DNA of 64,000 nucleotides from Phorcus lineatus (taxonomy: Eukaryota; Mollusca; Gastropoda; Trochida; Trochidae): contig OV121097.1 of assembly GCA_921293015.1 (NCBI GenBank), positions 28,369,429 through 28,433,428 on the forward strand. Reading direction: 5' to 3'. The notes under the pieces are model-generated. The model was not told where the DNA came from. It searched no databases and saw nothing but the letters and a program-made list of their open reading frames with translations. Positions 59,713 through 64,000 of this stretch are shown here, in pieces (the first letter of the stretch is position 1; each line of letters begins with the position of its first letter). Made by a program: the position numbers and the translations under genes.

Positions 59713-59720
59713 CAGGAGGG

Positions 59721-60290
59721 TAGAGTGAATTATAACAGATGAACTAATGTCATTATGTTCACAATTGTCTGGGGTCTGTGTGTCAGAGGTTAATGCTGGA
59801 TATGCCAGCCCAGTATGTGGTGTGCTCTGTGTCATGGTGTAAGTGATGACAAATTTTACTCCATTTGATTGACTTTTCCTGCTGACCCTTCGACGGTGTT
59901 TCTGACACTAGACAAATAAGCTTTCATCTGAAAAATAATTTTGAGAACCTGAGGAGTGTTAAACTTCATTTGTTTGAAGTTTTTTGGTTATTTTAGTTGT
60001 TTTTTTTTTAAAAAGAAAGAGGTTTCCAGTACTTTTGGATACTTTTCAACATTTTGATAACTCATATTAAAATTAGTAATCTTGGTATGTATATAAAGGC
60101 CCTAACATTTTTTTCAAATTAACACTTTCAAATCAAAAACTTTTGCACTTGATAATCTTCCAAAATAAAATGACATTTTTAAGTCCTCATGGTTTTTCGT
60201 AATTGAATTGCAATCTTCAAAGTCTTTTTATCGGGCTTAAACAGAAATATTTCACCAATCAGCAAATTAAGATTCAATCAAACGTTTTAA
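59721..60290. other. Non-coding stretch, nothing recognised
   Basis: No supported feature. Confidence 0.45.
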
Positions 60291-60830
60291 TAGGTTGATT
60301 AAGCAGAGTGATTTCATGCTAACAGGCAAGCATGTGGACTAACTTGGTTTATTTTGCCTGTTTGATAAACAAGTTTAAAAATTCCGTGAGTCTTTCATGT
60401 GACATCACTGAATTCTTCAAGATCAGACATTTGGCATCAAAGGATGTCTCCAAACCAACTTCTCGTGTAATTACTTAATTAAATCACCACTCACGTTAAT
60501 TAGAACAAATTGTATCAACACCCATGTCCGCAACATCTAGATTATTCCACAAGCCAATATACATAAGTGCCATTAACAGCGCTACGTAGGCTAATTCAGT
60601 CCGTCGCATGGCAAGGCATACCAAGTTGTAAAATGAATGCTTATCTCGGCCATGCGGTCCATTCACCTGTGAGTTCGAAAAGAATCTCGGAGCAGCTCAA
60701 ACAAATTAACACTCTTTATTGCTTTGAGGTTAAAAAGATTGGTCCACGGGACATGTCTGTACATAAATTGTCGACGGTCAAGCCAATATTGAAAGTCCAA
60801 GCGGTCAAGTTTAGCTTTAGATAATGTTTG
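60291..60830. promoter_or_regulatory. Balanced island, possible conserved non-coding element
   Basis: Composition is even and open frames exist on both strands (85 and 72 codons), but no acceptor with a pyrimidine tract, donor or domain supports an exon. Both-strand openness suggests composition rather than coding. Confidence 0.25.
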
Positions 60831-62639
60831 TAAAGGGTCAGATCTTGACCAGTTGGTTTTGGGATGACCGTTTTGATCCATGTGTTCATATTTGAGGCTT
60901 TGTGTAATTTGAGAAGTTTATGGATAGGTTTAATGGATTATCATTTAAGTTTTAGCATGAGACTATTTGTCTGCATTGGATGATTTTGGTTTGAAAGACA
61001 TTTATGGTAGATCTTTAATTGTTTCCTTTAAAGTAGCACACATACGTTTTGCAAATCAAATGTACGGCCAAATTGTAATATTCTTGAAAATAGAGGGAAA
61101 ATATTCACTAATCAGAGGTCTTTTTAATAACCAAAATGATATAACTTTAATATTTAGTCTTTATCCTAATATCAGAAGCCGTATATCAATGGACAACTTC
61201 AGTTTATTTCAAAAGAGATTAGTTTTATCAAGTTCACAAATCAGTTAAGCTGAAGTTTATTCTCAGAGTGTTTTTTCATGTGTCTATGTAGGAATCTTTT
61301 GACGTGGATCCCAAACTTTGATTCGATTGGTGTTTTCCTGGGAATTCACTTTCACCGATATCAAGATCTGTTTTGGGTGCCCAGACGTGTTGATGGCGGA
61401 AGGTTGGGTTTTCATGAATTCTCGGCATTTTATCTCAGCAGCCATTGATTCCAAGACTCTTGCCGGACTTAATCTAGAATCTATTTCTTTTTATCACTCG
61501 ATGCAATAGCATCACCAATCAAGCTTTTAATGACGGTACCAGACAATGTTTAGAACCCCGAGCGACTTTCGACTTTCTTTCCTCTTTATCAGAAAACCTA
61601 TTCATAGACTGCAGACGATGGGCCAGTAACTCTTCTGTGATGAAGTTGTATTGATGCCATCATTTCTTCCTCCTTCATTGAAGATTCCAGTGAATATAAG
61701 ATTGTCTCCCATAGTGCAGAAAATGACGCTCTGAATGAATGGAATCAGTTTATTGTATTCCTCATAGTCAGTATTTGTAGAGTATGAAAATGTTGAAAGT
61801 TGAAAATATCTTTTTTATTTCAAATCTTTTGTTACATTTACAATTTTTAATTTGAAGTTATCTGTAATAAAGATATTTCTTTTCAAAATGAAAATTAGGG
61901 AAAATCCTAAAATTTATACAAATAAGAAATTGCACATAGATTTTCAGATGTCAAAGATGTATATCAAAGATGTTGACATTGCTTGCATATTTGTTTCTTA
62001 AAAACATTCAAACAAGCAAAAACAAGCTGAAGATGCATGATTTCTCTGACATTGGGGGAAAGGGGTTAATCTTCTTGTACACCCCATGTATATCTTCAGG
62101 AGTGACAAAGCTGTTCTTTCATAAGTCCATACACATCAGAGTGGATGAATGCTTCACACCTTTAGCTCATGTCTTTCCACAAGTCTATATATCTACATGA
62201 TAAGTTGCAGTCTTATCCTTTCTATTCAAGCCTTTTCACTAGATAACTAACCCTATGGTTTTCAATTATTTTCCCGCTCTTATTTCTTGTGAGAAAATAA
62301 CTTTATCTTCAATGATTTGTTATTGTCTTTTGGCTTCTATGATTTTACATTTCTAGTGTTGAGAGCAAAAATGTATTGCATTTTTATCTGGAGATGAAAT
62401 GTTGTGAATAAGTAAAATAAATCTATATCATTCCAGCTGACCTTTCTGTGATAATTGACATTTGGAAATTGGTTTCCATGGTAATTCAAGAGTCTTTCAA
62501 GAGAATGTACAATCGAGTGAAATTGTGCTCTTTTGAATTGAAATCATAGCTATTGCTGGATTTATCACAGTATACGCTTGTTGTTTAAGTGATGGTGTAG
62601 GCTTACAAATCTATTATTGTAGAATGAAGTACAGCGATT
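60831..62639. other. Non-coding stretch; balanced patch at 61.27-61.52 kb
   Basis: No gene is recognised. The patch at 61.3-61.5 kb contains a 63-codon frame with no support. Confidence 0.4.
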
Positions 62640-62960
62640 TACAATTATTTCCCACATCGTGGAGAAGAACAGTAATTATCTTGACTCGATAGAATTGGTG
62701 ACTTTGCTGCCATGTTGGCTTCAGAGAGTGTGAGGCTGTTTGTGGATCCTGAACTTATTTAAGCTGGACTGGCTTAGAATTTGTTTTGTCATCTATGATG
62801 CGGGTTTTCTAACTCTGTAAACAGGAGAGCTGAATTATCTCCCCCTGACGTGAATCGAGATCGAGGAAATTCATTGTTGATGGATCCTCGCAGACAATGT
62901 TTGTTCAGGGTTGCCATCTCTCAATGTTTACCTGGCACTTTACAGCTAGCTTGTCCATGT
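62640..62960. promoter_or_regulatory. Balanced island, possible regulatory element
   Basis: Even composition with GAATCGAGATCGAGG and AATGTTTACCTGG (forkhead-like GTTTAC) words. No coding support. Confidence 0.2.
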
Positions 62961-63690
62961 CTATATTTAATCATAATCTAGTTGAAGTTTCAATGGCTGG
63001 AAGGAACCCTTTTTGAATCCTCAGACAAAATTTGCAATAATTTTCACATGTCATGGCTGTAGTTGTGTCTCAGAACTGCACTGTTTGTTTATTTCCTCCT
63101 AAATAACAGCCAGGAAGGTTGATAAACCATCCAAAACCGACACTCTTTGAGAATGCTGTCTCTTTCTGTCTGGACATTTCGTAGCCTCAAAACACACTTA
63201 TCTCACTCCAAAATGAAATGAATGGTGTCGTTCCTCACATATACTGCTTAAATTTGTTCCTCTTCAGATGCCAAAATTCTTCTTTATCTAAATAAGTGGA
63301 AACATCTCATCACTTCAAGTGAAACAAAAACTTGAAATCAGACATACCCAATTATATTCAGACTTCCCTTTAAAAGAACAAATAATAGTTAACGTCAAAG
63401 GCAGAAAGTCTTTCAAACTTCAGACAAATCAACAAACACAAGTCCCACACTGTAACGTTAGTTATTGTTCCAGCTTCTTTACAAACGTAGAAGTCGTCGT
63501 AACTGACAGTTTCCTACATGTTGGAGTTATCACAAATACGTGGCAGACATAACAACAACCACTGGTTTAGTCACATCAATAAACACAGGGAAACATAAAT
63601 CAGAAATTTCAAGTTATTTTCTTTGGAAAGAGCACAATTTATTTCTTCCAAAGTGTTTAAAAATTCAATGTCAGATAGCATTATTATTGG

Positions 63691-63760
63691 TTCAGACCGA
63701 TCAAACAAAGGTTCAATCCTAAAAGTTCAGACTGATCAAACATAGGTTCAGGCTCATTTC
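63691..63760. repeat. 35-bp duplication
   Basis: TTCAGACCGATCAAACAAAG-GGTTCA-type and TTCAGACTGATCAAACATAG-GGTTCA-type units begin at 63691 and 63726. Confidence 0.8.
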
Positions 63761-64000
63761 AACAATCACTGGCCCAGACCTATTATCAAACAAGACTTCA
63801 GCCTTATCAATATACAGAGCAGTTCTAATCTCCAGTGTCCACTTCAGAGCACTGAACGACCTCAAATCTCTCCACCCTGCCGAGATCTACTCCGGTCATT
63901 CATCATGGCCACTCGCCTTGTTGACCACCTGACTGGACACTCACAAATCTCACCCTTCATCCAACTGTCAATTCTAAATCCATATTTGATAAATCTGACA
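63761..64000. other. Window end, nothing recognised
   Basis: GC-richer sequence running off the edge. It could be the edge of a feature that cannot be judged here. Confidence 0.3.

Larger units (their letters stand above)
58655..59720 (+). repeat. Purine/G-rich tract with tandem duplication
   Basis: Over about 1 kb the + strand is dominated by G and A, with many GGGG and GGAGG runs, in sharp contrast to both flanks. Open frames on both strands (117-118 codons) are low-complexity. It reads as a decayed polypurine satellite or a G-rich minisatellite family. Confidence 0.8.

Noticed and set aside
60567-60881. 85- and 72-codon frames on opposite strands as a coding exon
   Set aside because: No pyrimidine tract and acceptor lies before either frame, and both strands are equally open.
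1-64000. CRISPR arrays, prokaryotic operons, phage or rRNA genes
   Set aside because: No direct-repeat/spacer pattern, dense ORFs or rRNA-like conserved segments are present. The content is eukaryotic non-coding DNA.

Overview
This window looks like eukaryotic nuclear DNA from an invertebrate animal. It is AT-rich overall. It has no dense ORFs, operons or bacterial gene signals, but it does have tRNA-derived SINEs, a CR1/L2-like LINE tail, a TTAA-flanked piggyBac-like element, many foldback elements and a canonical splice donor. I cannot name the phylum; a marine invertebrate (lophotrochozoan or non-vertebrate deuterostome) is a guess. No conserved protein domain longer than a LINE fragment is recognisable. 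Almost all long reading frames are chance frames in repeats or AT-rich DNA.

The one host-gene signal I can argue for is on the + strand near 37.5-38.0 kb. A short first coding exon encodes a textbook signal peptide (MLPLLVILCFGATSSA) and ends in phase 1 at a perfect GTAAGT donor (38003). It is preceded by a GC-richer leader with several short upstream ORFs and a possible acceptor at 37700-37701. If this is real, the 26 kb downstream is probably first-intron sequence of a secreted or membrane-protein gene, and much of the 37 kb upstream is 5' flank or 5' intron. Several compositionally balanced islands (43.2, 52.6, 53.6, 57.5, 60.6, 62.7 kb) carry recognisable transcription-factor words and are the best enhancer candidates; one has a near-consensus CTCF word and another a perfect POU octamer.

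Layout: 0-6 kb is dominated by decayed tandem repeats. 6-15 kb holds foldback elements, including a 184-bp near-perfect inverted repeat and a 2.44-kb piggyBac-like non-autonomous element (11003-13446) with an internal degenerate ~190-bp array. 15-28 kb is mostly featureless AT-rich DNA with three SINE copies or remnants. 28-33 kb is a cluster of duplications, a hAT-like MITE, the LINE tail, a SINE and two hairpins. 33-37 kb holds an ancient paralogous block pair. 37.5-38.3 kb is the exon and a 23-bp minisatellite. 39.0-39.6 kb is a very long CT/GT microsatellite. 41-57 kb carries many short degenerate tandem duplications and the candidate regulatory islands. 58.6-59.7 kb is a purine/G-rich tract with a 157-bp tandem duplication and a G-quadruplex motif. 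60-64 kb is ordinary non-coding DNA.

Two patterns recur across the window. One is a hairpin-forming repeat family built from the words CAACTTCTTTAT, ACGTTTCGG and CTTCATCAG. On the opposite strand the last two read CTGATGAAG-stem-CGAAACGT, which resembles a hammerhead-ribozyme core. The other is a striking density of young and decayed tandem duplications with periods of 23-300 bp.
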